Shown piece after piece: positions 20,032-30,475 of a stretch of 64,000 nt of DNA (position 1 is its first letter; each line of letters opens with the position of its first letter). This DNA is from Rachicladosporium sp. CCFEE 5018. Its lineage: Eukaryota > Ascomycota > Dothideomycetes > Cladosporiales > Cladosporiaceae. The stretch is taken from contig KZ111161.1 of assembly GCA_002077045.2 (NCBI GenBank), positions 62,001 to 126,000 on the forward strand. Reading direction: 5' to 3'. The translations under genes and the position numbers were made by a program. The notes under the pieces were generated by a model, which was not told the origin of the DNA, searched no databases, and saw only the letters and a list, made by a program, of their open reading frames with translations.

Positions 20032-23000
20032 TCAGTCACTTTCCATCCAGTCCGGCTCTGCATCCTCATCCTCCGGATCGTGTGACATCAGACTGCCACG
20101 ATCTTCATCCGTGACTTCCGCGTTTGTCTCCCCGTGGGCAGAGATCGGATCGAGCATGTGAACAGTCTCGTCCGCAATGGCGGTGTGCGCCGCGTCCGGC
20201 AGCTCTATCGTTTGATTGTCCTGGTTCGCAGTTGCAGAAGCTTCACTGAGCTCTTCTGTGCTGATTGCAGCGAGTGGTGCGGAGGTGATGGGCGTGGTGT
20301 CCCAAGGTTGGCCGGTCGATGGCAATGTGGCATTCTGCAGTCCTTCGTCCATCAACGATGCAGGGAGCTCATCCTCTGTGTGGGGAGATCCTCAGGTACG
20401 AAGCCACCGCCTCCATTGTCGTCATCATCGTCCTCAGGTAGGAACCCTCCACCAAGGCCCTGATCGTAGGTCGGTTCTATGGCCTTGTCGGCGTCGTCAG
20501 GGAGAAAGCCGCCACCGCCATCGAACTCCTCAGCCTGCTCTACGTCCTCGTCTTCACTCTCATCATCACGCACAACAGGCTTCCCACGCCTCGCAGGCCG
20601 CGTAGCAATCGGCGTATACTCCTCCTCACTCTCCTCGTCCTCCACCTCCACCCTCTGCTTCCGCTTCCTCGGCGTCTTCCGCCGCTCAACCAACTCAACA
20701 AGCGAGCACTTTCCCGCAGTAGGCATAGCAGTCTCCTCGCCGTCTGCAAGCATAAAGCCACCTGCTGCTCCTTCGTCTTCAACACCATCCAGCTCTCGTC
20801 TGACTTCGTCGCCGTCTTCACCGCGACCGTAGGAGGCAACGCGCTCAGCGATGCGAAGACCTTTCAGCATCCTAGCCCACATCCGTAGAGCGAGTATACT
20901 GCGATCTCTGCTCTCTTCTTCCGTAGCTTCGTACTCCAGTCCCTCGACCACAGCGTGTACTGCTTCGGCATACTCTTCCGCTATCACAGCGCCTTCGATG
21001 ACAGCGGTGCCGTGTCGACCCCGAAATTTGAAGCCTGTGACTGCATCTGCATAGTCGACCTGCATGATCCTGGCCGCTTGTTGAGTGAGCGGGTGTCGAA
21101 CGTGTACACCGCCACCTGGGACCATAGATGGCACGTAAACGTCGAGGTTGCCGAAGGCGTTGCGTGGAACTCTGCCGTTGGTGACTGGTGGCGGGACGTA
21201 GAGCTGCGTCTGTTGTGCTGAGTAAAGCGCCGTGCGCTTACCCTCATCGTCGCTGTGCTCACTGTCGCTACCTGCACGACGTCGAGCGCCATGCGCAGGT
21301 ATATGCTTGAGTGGCTGCTCACTAAGCTTGATCTCTCGACCAAGTCGATACCACTTGTCCGCGCTCTTGCAAGAAAGCACATCCTGCCTGCGGAATACAG
21401 CTTCCATGCGCGGCTTCGCAGCAGTCCCAGCATTGACCTTTCCCACCTCACGACGAGGATACAGTACTTCGTGCCGCCTTAGGTGTCGCTCTAAAGCATA
21501 GTAAGGGTGGTTCTTGAAGTCCAGAACATTGCTCGGCAGTCCTTCCCTTGCCTCTTTTGCCGCGAGCTCAGAGTCTTCGACCTGATCTCGATCAAGCTTC
21601 GCGCCGCGTCGACGGAGATGACGCAAAGCCTTCTTTAGCCACGCCGTGCCGCCCTCGCTGCTTTCGACACGCTGACGGCGAGTCTTGGCATTGAAGGCTT
21701 TTGCATACCTGCGGGTGACGTCTCTCGCAACACCATCGGCTTCAAACGCGATGGCGTATGTGAGTGAGTTGAGAGGGTAAGCGATGGACGGCTCGATCTT
21801 GGCTGGCTTTCCGACAGTCTCGGTGAAGACAGCGTCCACCGCTACCCACTTCTGATATGCAGCATCGAAAGCTTCGATCCAGTATACAGGATAAGCCAGC
21901 TTTCTAACAGGTGCTTTCCTCTCTCGTGGTCGCGGCTTAGGTATGGATGGACCTGCCAACCCATTCTGTCCAAGCCGACGTCTGACCGATGGGATTGAGC
22001 CGATCCCACGAGACGATCCGATACCGTTGTCACTGACACTAGCATCACTGAGGGCAGGATCTGTGTCAGACGCAATGGCGAAGACTGCAGGCTTCCTGTA
22101 CTTTTGCGGCGCAGGTGTCGTCACAGACACGCTGGCATACGGCAGTACCTGCAATGAACACACGAGACGTGCTTCCACACCAGCCGAGCGAAGCAGCGCA
22201 CAGAACAGCTGATTGCCAGTGTCTTGCGATCCTCGCATCTCCCTTGCAGCGAGCCTGAACTCATGGATATCTATGAGTGGCGTGTCGATAGGAGGCACTT
22301 CCGCGTCATCATCAGCCCGCCAGACCGCAGACCGCATGCCATTAGTCGTGATCTGGTAGTGCGCTCTGAGAATGTTCGCCACCATCTCTAAGCCGTCCAT
22401 GAATGACCGATTGCGCTGGAATTGTGATAAGTCAGACTTCGGATTGAGGTATGACTTTGTCTTTCTGTCGATCAGATTTCGCAGCTGCTTATGCACAATA
22501 GCATCATTGCACCTACTGTTGGCAAATACGCAATGCCCGAGCAGTGTGAGGAAGTGAGCTTTGTGCACTATCAACCGGAAGGCTTTCTCTGGTGCTGAAG
22601 CTGCCTTCCGGCGATTCGGAGTCACCTTCGAAGCCGAAGAAGGTCCCACTGAGATGGCGAGGTCTGCGATCTTCTCGTCTTCCGAATCTGAACCAGCTTG
22701 CTTGACCGCATTGCCTGCGAGATCGACATCTTCGAAGGCGAAATCGCTGTCACCTGATTCCGAGGATGCATCAACGGTCTGCAGTGGTGGTGCTCGAGTG
22801 CCGGAGAAGCCCAGGCTGGTGCGGGCTGGGTCATTTGCTTGAAGAGTCTTGGCTACTTGATCAGACTTCCCGGCGCCAGCACTACCAACCTCAAGATCGT
22901 CGCCACGATACTTCGGAATGCTGACCTCGCGCAGTATTCGTCGACGCTTCAATGGTCTTTCGGCTTCAGCAGTCTGGGCGACTTCATCTAGCAGCTCGCC

Positions 23001-23114
23001 ATAGACACTTGGCGGTGCGCCTCGTCTGCGACTGCCACGGCTTGCAGTTGCTGGGGAGCTTATCGAAGGACCACCAGCTTGAACTCGCCTAGCTTTGCCT
23101 CGACTGGGAGCCAT
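20032..23114 (-). CDS. RAD4: RAD4/XPC nucleotide excision repair damage-recognition protein
   Basis: The frame from ATG 23114 encodes 920 residues: a disordered basic N-terminus, a transglutaminase-like domain (~175-460: LLRSAGVEARLVCSLQVLP, YPVYWIEAFDAAYQKWVAVD) and the three beta-hairpin domains BHD1-3 (~520-725: HPYYALERHLRRHEVLYPR, FRRQDVLSCKSADKWYRLGR, NAFGNLDVY...VDYADAVTGFKFRGR). RAD4/XPC with Rad23 recognises helix-distorting lesions in the nucleus. Acidic GGGFLPEDD-type repeats follow. The frame stops at 20352, but another frame continues as DELPASLMDEGLQ...DRGSLMSHDPEDEDAEPDWM to 20032; this looks like the normal RAD4 tail, so one base seems missing near 20375-20395. It could also be an unrecognised intron. 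Divergent from CDK1. Confidence 0.92.
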
Positions 23115-23697
23115 GAATGCGGTGTGTTAGAGCTCCTGATGGCAGAGAATGAAGATTACATCGCGCTCAGCACGCGCGGTCATGTGATGACATGCAAACT
23201 TCTTGTAACGCAGCTGAGGCTGGCTTTCTCGCTTTCAACATGCTGTACGCCAGCAAACTTCCAACCGTGCTTAGAGTAGCAGAGTCCAGCTCCGATCCGA
23301 GAGACCGTGCGTACGATATCTTGCCAAAACATGTAATGAAGCGAGGATCATGAGTGTCGCGTTTCAGAAGTGACATTCAGTCAGCCCTACGGCGCGGCAG
23401 GGTCCGCGCTCGCGTCCCGCACCCACGCGCCGTGTGTGTTTGTTGATTGGCACGGCATCTTTCTTCAATGCAACGGTCAGGCCACAGATCGACGCAGCGA
23501 CGACCAGCGACTTCGACGACGACAACGACTACACCGCCGTTCGCTACATAAGTCGCGCGTCAATGACCACCCTCACCGACTTGTAGCGCACCTTCCCACA
23601 GCGACAATCGCAAACCCACGACCCAGAACTCCGGGACGGCTTCACTGAACTGTCAGGACACCACGATCAAGGAAATACACCACTCACATCGCCCACC
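23115..23697. other. Divergent RAD4-CDK1 promoter region
   Basis: 583 bp between the two divergent start codons must hold both promoters. No coding frame or clear box was identified. Confidence 0.5.
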
Positions 23698-24845
23698 ATG
23701 GAGAACTATCAGAAGATGGAGAAGATTGGCGAGGGTATGCTGAGATCTGCCTCCAATGCCAAGAGGCGCAGCACAATGAGAGGGTAACACTGACACCACC
23801 ACAGGCACCTACGGCGTCGTCTACAAAGCCCGCGACCTCACAACTCCCGACCAGCGCATCGTAGCCCTCAAAAAGATCCGCCTCGAAGCCGAAGACGAAG
23901 GCGTGCCCTCAACCGCCATTCGTGAGATCTCCCTCCTCAAGGAGATGCAAAATGAGAACATCGTGCGCCTCTTCAACATCGTTCATGCGGATGGCCACAA
24001 ACTGTACCTCGTCTTCGAATACCTCGATCTAGATTTGAAGAAGTTTATGGAAGCGCTGCCAGTCAGCCAGGGTGGTCGAGGCAAGCCACTGGGTGAGGGG
24101 ATCATGGACGGCAGGCAGGGACACATGGGTCTAGGACCGGAGATGGTATAGAATCTCACCCTCCTCCTCACTCCCACACCTCATACTGACCTCCACGCTC
24201 CAGGTCAAAAAGTTCGCCTACCAACTAATCGAAGGCGTCCGCTACTGCCACTCCCACCGCGTCCTACACCGCGACCTCAAACCCCAAAACCTCCTAATCG
24301 ACAAAGAAGGCAACCTCAAGCTCGCCGACTTCGGGCTCGCGCGCGCTTTCGGCGTGCCGCTACGCACCTACACCCACGAAGTCGTTACGCTGTGGTACCG
24401 CGCGCCGGAGATCTTGCTGGGTGGGAGGCAGTACAGCACGGGCGTGGATATGTGGAGTGTGGGGTGTATATTCGCGGAGATGGCGACGCGGAAGCCGTTG
24501 TTCCCGGGAGATTCGGAGATCGATGAGATTTTCAAGATCTTCCGCGTCTTGGGCACGCCGAGCGAGATTGACTGGCCTGGTGTTACATCCTTCCCGGATT
24601 TCAAGGCCAGCTTCCCGAAGTGGGAGAGGAAGGACACGGATGATATTGTCAGTGGAGATGGGGCGAAGATTCTGGGCGAGCACGGACTGGATTTGCTTGA
24701 GAATTTGCTGGTGTACGATCCGGCTGGACGGATCAGTGCGAAGCAGGCGGTGATGTGTCAGTACTTTACCGAGGGGAAGTTGTTGCAGAGGAACTCAGCG
24801 CAGACGAATGGCGGAGCGCCGTATACTGGGAACGGCTTTCGTTGA
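23698..24845 (+). CDS. CDK1: Cyclin-dependent kinase 1 (Cdc2/NimX type)
   Basis: Three exons (23698-23734, 23805-24145, 24204-24845) give 339 residues. Introns of 70 and 58 nt have GTATGC and GTATAG donors; the first splits the glycine loop GEG|TYGVV. All CDK1 hallmarks are present: T14/Y15 in the glycine loop (Wee1/Cdc25 sites), the PSTAIRE helix that binds cyclin, HRDLKPQNLL catalytic loop, DFGLAR, and the T-loop threonine in RTYTHEVVTLWYRAPE. An insert rich in Gly (VSQGGRGKPLGEG...) before the second intron is common in dothideomycete CDK1 proteins. The C-terminus carries a short extension (QRNSAQTNGG...). It drives G1/S and G2/M transitions in the nucleus. Expected single-copy essential gene. 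Confidence 0.95.
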
Positions 24846-25757
24846 ACAGAGTAATGCGGTGCCGAGGCGAGGATGATGCCGGGTGGGTGCCATTGGAAGG
24901 GATCTGGCAGGCGGGCTTCATCGGACTGCGCTCTTGTCGCAGTCCGGCGACGTGAGATGCCAAGGCGTCCAGTCTTGTCTCGTACGTCTACATTGCATTG
25001 GGCTTGGAAATGGGGTCAGGCGTTTCGGCGGAAAGGAGGCATGGATTATGAGCAGCGCTTTGTAGCAGGACAATGGCTACGGACTACTCAGGTTCACAGA
25101 CTACCAATATACTTCAGAAGCCCGTGGACATCTTCCCACTGGGAGCTGATGCGCGGAACTGTGCGTCATCGATCAATGCGCTGCGGCTCTGTCGTGGTGG
25201 TGATGTTCGATCAGTGCTTCCAATACAATTGCGCTGGGTTTGTCAGCCCATGCCTCACGACCTCCCTATGCGCAGAGCGCATGTCGCCGGCGCTATTGCG
25301 GAGTTCGGCGTCCAAGCAGAGTCAGGACGCTTGACCACCACTGACCTGTATCTCTCGCATGTGAGGATCGGCCGGTCTTCTGAAGTCGATTGCGCGGGCG
25401 TTATGTCTCTGAGTGCTTATTCAAGCGGCAGGTCAGAGGCATAAGCCATGTCAAGCTTCGGTTACATGTATCGGGGATAAGTCAATATTTGCAGGATTTA
25501 CGAAGCGTTCAGTGACGTTGCCCGCTCGAACGTCGGAAGAACGGCAAGAGCGAGGGAGCGAGACCTGTTGCTGTACTCACAGACCAACTTTGTGGACTGT
25601 AATCATGCCATATCGTCTTGAGACTGAATATGGTTGAAGTGTCGCATAATCCTGTTCCATCGTGTATACAGTCGCGAGACGCTGCAGAGATCGGCCACTC
25701 AGTTACTCTGTCCTGTATCCATTGGGTGCACGGGACTTGGCAGGTACAACAACGAAC
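24846..25757. other. Intergenic, no gene seen
   Basis: 912 bp between CDK1 and the MFS gene, both plus strand. Short open frames have no protein-like character. It holds the CDK1 3' end and the transporter promoter. Confidence 0.5.
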
Positions 25758-28155
25758 ATGGTCTCCAGTTCAGTGTCTAGTTCGCCCATCGAGAAAGATC
25801 TGGAGAAGTCCGAAATTGATCATGCAATCCACGGCAAGGAAGAAGAGATCGAGCACGCTACACCAAACGACGACTCTCACACATCGATAGCGCAACGCAA
25901 AGTCGCCACGCTCTCGCCTCGACTACACACAGTCCGAAGCCACTCCTCTCAACGTTCCTACGCGGGCGCAGATGGCTACACTCACTTCAATCACGATGAT
26001 GATGAGAAGTCGTCCCACGAGCCTCCCAATGGCGATTCACCCGACCCAGACAGCAATCCATTCGAAGTCAAATGGTCTGGTCCCGACGACCCCATGAGCC
26101 CGAAGAGCTCAGCCTGGGGCTCAGATCTCCGCAAATGGTCCATTGTGATCATACTCGCCATGTCGTCTATGTGTGTCACTTGCGCTTCGGCTTTGTACAC
26201 TAGCACTTACCTGCAGATCACCCCTTACTTCCACATCAGTCGGGAGGTGGTGACATTGGGACTGTCGATTTTCGTTGCCGGACTGGGACTGGGGCCGATG
26301 TTTTTGAGTCCATTGTCGGAGTTCTATGGTCGGAGGGTGATCTATCTGTGTGCTTTTGGGATGTACCTCATCTGGCTCATACCCTGTGCGTTGGCGCAGA
26401 ATATCGAGACGATGCTGATTGCGAGGTTCTTCGACGGACTAGCAGGGAGTGCGTTTCTGAGTGTAGCTGGTGGGACGATTGGCGACATGTTCCCGCGCGA
26501 GAGATTGAGCATGCCGATGACGGTGTACACTGCCAGTCCATTCGTCGGGCCACTTGTCGGACCCGTCTTCGGTGGTTTCATCAATTACTATGCAAATTGG
26601 CGGTGGTCGTTCTGGACGCTAATCATCTGGGCTGGAGTCAACTGGTTGCTTATTGCGTTCTTCGTCCCAGAAACATACAGTCCCGTGCTGCTTAGGCGTA
26701 AGGCCATCAAGCTGCGCAAAGAGACTGGCGATGAGAGATGGAAGGCGCCGATCGAAGTCATGAGCAGATCGGTGACGAAGACTGTTGCGTGGAGCTGCGT
26801 TCGCCCGTTCCAGCTGCTGTTCTTCGAGCAGATGTGTCTTAATCTCTGCTTGCTCAGCGCGATTCTGCTAGGCGTTCTGTACTTGTTCTTTGGCGTAAGT
26901 AGATCGACGGCTAGGCGAGCAGGACGTGGAGACGCTGACAGATATCTCCAGGCTTTCGCCCTGGTCTTCTCGCACAACCACAACTTCAACCTCTGGCAGC
27001 AAGGTAATCAGGTATCGGCCACTTCCGACGACAGAGCTGACGTCCCACAGGCCTGACCTTCCTCGGGATATTCGTCGGAATGGTGATAGGCACAGCCTGC
27101 GATCCGCTCTGGCGGAAGAATTGTCCGTTGAGAGACACAACACCTGCAGGAGATAGCAATGTACTGATCCAGCATAGATTTGCGACTCGTGCGGAACAAC
27201 GGTGGCGTATCGGAGCCCGAGTTCAGGCTGCCATCAACGATCTTGTAAGCTCGTTCTCGGAATGCAGTGTCGTGCTGCGACTGACCTCTGCATGTAGGGG
27301 AGCTGTACTGGTACCTATCAGCTTGTTTGGTGAGCCCACTCTACCTCAAAGTATGCATCGTATACATCACCGCTGACGCTCGTGCAACACGCAGGTTTCG
27401 GCTGGACCACATATCCTTGGTACGCTAACGCATGCAAATCTCGTCCAAGTCCCCGTTTGAGTAAATGCTGATGATCCATCTTGTGCGCGTACAGGGTCCA
27501 TTGGATAGGTGAGATCAAGCTGCATCATGTAATGATGATCAAACAACGCTGACCAGGGATGCCTGAGCAGTCCCGATATTCTTTAGCACGATCTTCGGCA
27601 TTGGTAATATATTCTGCTTCTCGGGAATCTTGTGAGTGCAATGGCAGTTTCAAGGCTGTTATTTGGATACTGACAGATGGTATAGCACTTTCCTCGTCGA
27701 ATGCGTAGGTGGTCTGTCGGGCGATAATCGAGCATGTACTAATGCCCAGCGCAGTATCCACTCTACGCCGCAAGCGCGCTGGCTGCGAACTCTTTCGCCA
27801 GGTAGGTGACACGACCTTGATTGATCGTGAGACCGGAACAGGGTAAAGCTAACATCACTGGTAGATCGTCCTTCGCTGCCGCATTTCCGTGAGTACACGA
27901 TGCTTGCCCTGATTGCTGGCATCGAAGCTTCTGCTGACAGTCTCGTGCAGTCTTTTCGGAACGCAGATGTATGAGAAGGCATGTCTAATCGCCTGGTAAA
28001 TGAAACCGTGCGACTTACTGACTCATGTACAGCTGGGCTATCAGTGGGCAAGTTCGTTGCTCGGCTTCCTGGCACTCGCGATGATGCCATTCCCATTGCT
28101 GTTCTTCAAATATGGCAAGAGAGTGCGGGGCAACTCACGCTTCGCTCAAGGGTGA
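25758..28155 (+). CDS. MFS multidrug/polyamine-type transporter (DHA1), 12 introns
   Basis: Start ATG 25758. A cytosolic Ser/Glu-rich N-terminus (~110 residues) precedes the first transmembrane helices, with family motifs LSPLSEFYGRRVIYL (motif A-like), RFFDGLAGSAFLSVAGGTIGD and FVGPLVGPVFGG (motif C-like). The first exon (25758-26894) is uninterrupted; the rest is cut by 12 short introns, yet every junction restores the family sequence: NYLRLVRNNGGVSEPEF, GAVLVPISLFGFGWTTYP, WVHWIVPIFFSTIFGIGN, YPLYAASALAANSFAR, LGYQWASSLLGFLALAMM, ending KYGKRVRGNSRFAQG. One exon is only 14 nt (27495-27508). The last intron (27979-28032) uses a GC donor. Proton-coupled export at the plasma membrane is the family role; the substrate is unknown. 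Confidence 0.88.
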
Positions 28156-30475
28156 AGGGAGGAACCAGCTATGATCATGGTTACAGACAAGAAGTCCAAG
28201 GTCTGCGCCTCATCACAATGATCGTGTTCCCTCGACGTGAGTCAGACAGTCGAATCCCGCGAACTTACGGGCGTGCGGTCCACGAGGCCGTCTGCAGCGC
28301 ATGGCCAGATCGCGTGTCATACGCCGAGGGGTACGTCCCCCGTACCGGACATACGTAGCGTTTGGCACAGGTGCTGATAGCTCAGGTCAACATAGACTAC
28401 CCAGAGCCGAGCCGCAATCTAGGCCGCGCTGCCAGTGAGAACTCCGCGATGGTATATTGCTGTGGATATGAAGACGGCATACATTGCTACCGGGATTGGT
28501 CAAATTGCTCGCCCAAATGGTCATGCAGATTGCATTGCGGGAGACTATCCGCCAGCGCGCGACGACTGCAAGCGCCTGCAGGTCCTGTCAAGGGTTGTGA
28601 CGTCGATCACTCTCCCTGCGGCGCAACGCAAGCTCCATTACGATGGGCAGGTGTATATTGCTCTGCCTCGATGCGGCGCTTGCACTATACTTCGTGTCAC
28701 TCGTGCCATCTCAATGATACCTTCGAGCAAGTAGCGGTGAGCTGGAAAGGAACAAAGTCTGTGTGAGCGCGAGCAGGTTGATGCAAGTCTCAACACTGTG
28801 CTTGAGCCTCAGTTGTCCAGTACCATGGGTTACGCGGCTGATCAACACAGCTTAGGCGAATATGGTCACCAACAAGGTCAGCATGCTTCCCAAAGTGACC
28901 GTATCTAGTTCCAGTACCAGTGTTTGAGGGTCGCTATATCGAGTTCTCCATTATGCTGCCAGGGCACGCGCGCGCGCCACAGATTTGAGTGGATATGAAT
29001 AGGCGTTACACCACGTTCCAATGTCTCCACTACAGCGCAGGCCTAATTCATCGTCGTCCCAACCATCTCAACGACTCCTGCATGATACAGTGCTCTGCGC
29101 AGCTGTCCGTCAGTAGCCCAGGTTCACGGCAAGATTGCTCGAGTCCCGGCGATCGAGTCAGTGCCGGTTGAACAACACACGTGATCCAGCACAGCACACG
29201 GATGTTACCTAAGAGGCGAGGTCAGGCCGCACAGCATGCGAGATCAAGCCTGTGTAACGGTCCCGACTGAAGCAGTCCAGTTAGATCTTGCGGCCGCCAA
29301 AGCAGGTCCCCGCCCCTTGCCTCGCGGTGACTCTTGTTTCGCATCGGGGCTGGTGACAGGAGGCGGCGGGTTAGTGAGACATTTATAAGTGGGAACGTGG
29401 CTAGACAGGTGAAGGCTGCGAATCGCCTGATCTGGACGCTGTCTGTAGTGAAGTGTGCAACGGTGCCTAGTTTCGATGAAGTAAGAGGCATTCAAGGCCA
29501 GACCCAGCAGAGTGGCACGCTTGTTATTCGGGCCGTGGAGCTCGGGACGCGGGAGGTTGGAGTTTGGCTCGGGACGGGTCTGATTGGCGATGCTGGACTC
29601 GACATCTGAGGTTCGAGGTAGCTGCGAGATAGAGTGCTCTGCATTTCACTTCGGCGGAAGCTCTGGGAGAAGCAATCGCGCGCGCGTGCAAGACGCACAG
29701 GCAGTCGCTTCGCACGGCTGGAAGAGGAAGCTGCGCATACAGTGTCTGTTGGGTGGGCGGAATACGAGGCGCAAACGTGGCACGGCAGAGCAGGGCAGCG
29801 CACGGCGATCCTTGTGTCCGTGAGCCTCGTGCCAGTGCAGCCTCTCCACGAGACTCGAGGTGTGTTGGACAGGAAGCCACAGCTCAGCGGCGTTGGTCGT
29901 GCTTTCTCCGCCAAGCCTCTCACTGGCCCTCCCAGCAGCATGGCCTGCTGTGCGCCATGATCGGTACCGACAGTCGCACAACGCCAATACTTCTGCTGGT
30001 CCCTCCACATCCCCCAATGCGCAGCTCTCGCACGCCAATCGCCCCGTTGCGCTCACATCCGCGCAGCAGCGAGCTATTGCACTGCTTCGAGTACGGCTAG
30101 GCTTAGCAGTGTGTGCCATTGCAGTCTGAGCCAGTCGTCCGGCCATTGGCACGATCATACAGCGCTGCACAAACTGCTATAGGCTTGGCCTTGGGCGTAC
30201 GTATACGTGTAGTACAGCAGACAGGGTGTAATATCTCCACGCGTACCTGTTGGCGCCACACACGCAGTCAGGTCGCGAGGATCCAGCGGCACGGCACGGC
30301 CGATTGCGCACACAGGCTACACGTTCCTTGCGCTTGGTTCGTCTGCTTCTATTCCAAAGGTGGACGAGCGGGTAGCTACTTGAGCGTCATTCCCGTGGGC
30401 CTGTGCACTGGGACGCTCTGCGCTGCTTCGCTGCAAGTAGAACGCGCTGTGGGGACGTAGAATAGCATACGGGTC
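28156..30475. other. Long intergenic region, no gene seen
   Basis: 2.3 kb without a supported gene. Open frames are short and overlapping. GC-rich tracts with alternating CG runs occur near 28970 and 29680. The right part is the promoter and leader of the ERT1-like regulator; long leaders are common for such genes. No tRNA, repeat or transposon was recognised. Confidence 0.45.

Noticed and set aside
20352..20480. Intron joining the RAD4 main frame to its C-terminal tail
   Set aside because: Possible donors in the GGT-rich repeats lack a branch site and would delete the GGGFLPEDD repeats; a missing base is simpler.
28156..30475. Several frames of 90-174 codons on both strands in the long intergenic region
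   Set aside because: They overlap each other in several frames, have low-complexity Arg/Ser/Ala composition typical of GC-rich DNA and resemble no family.
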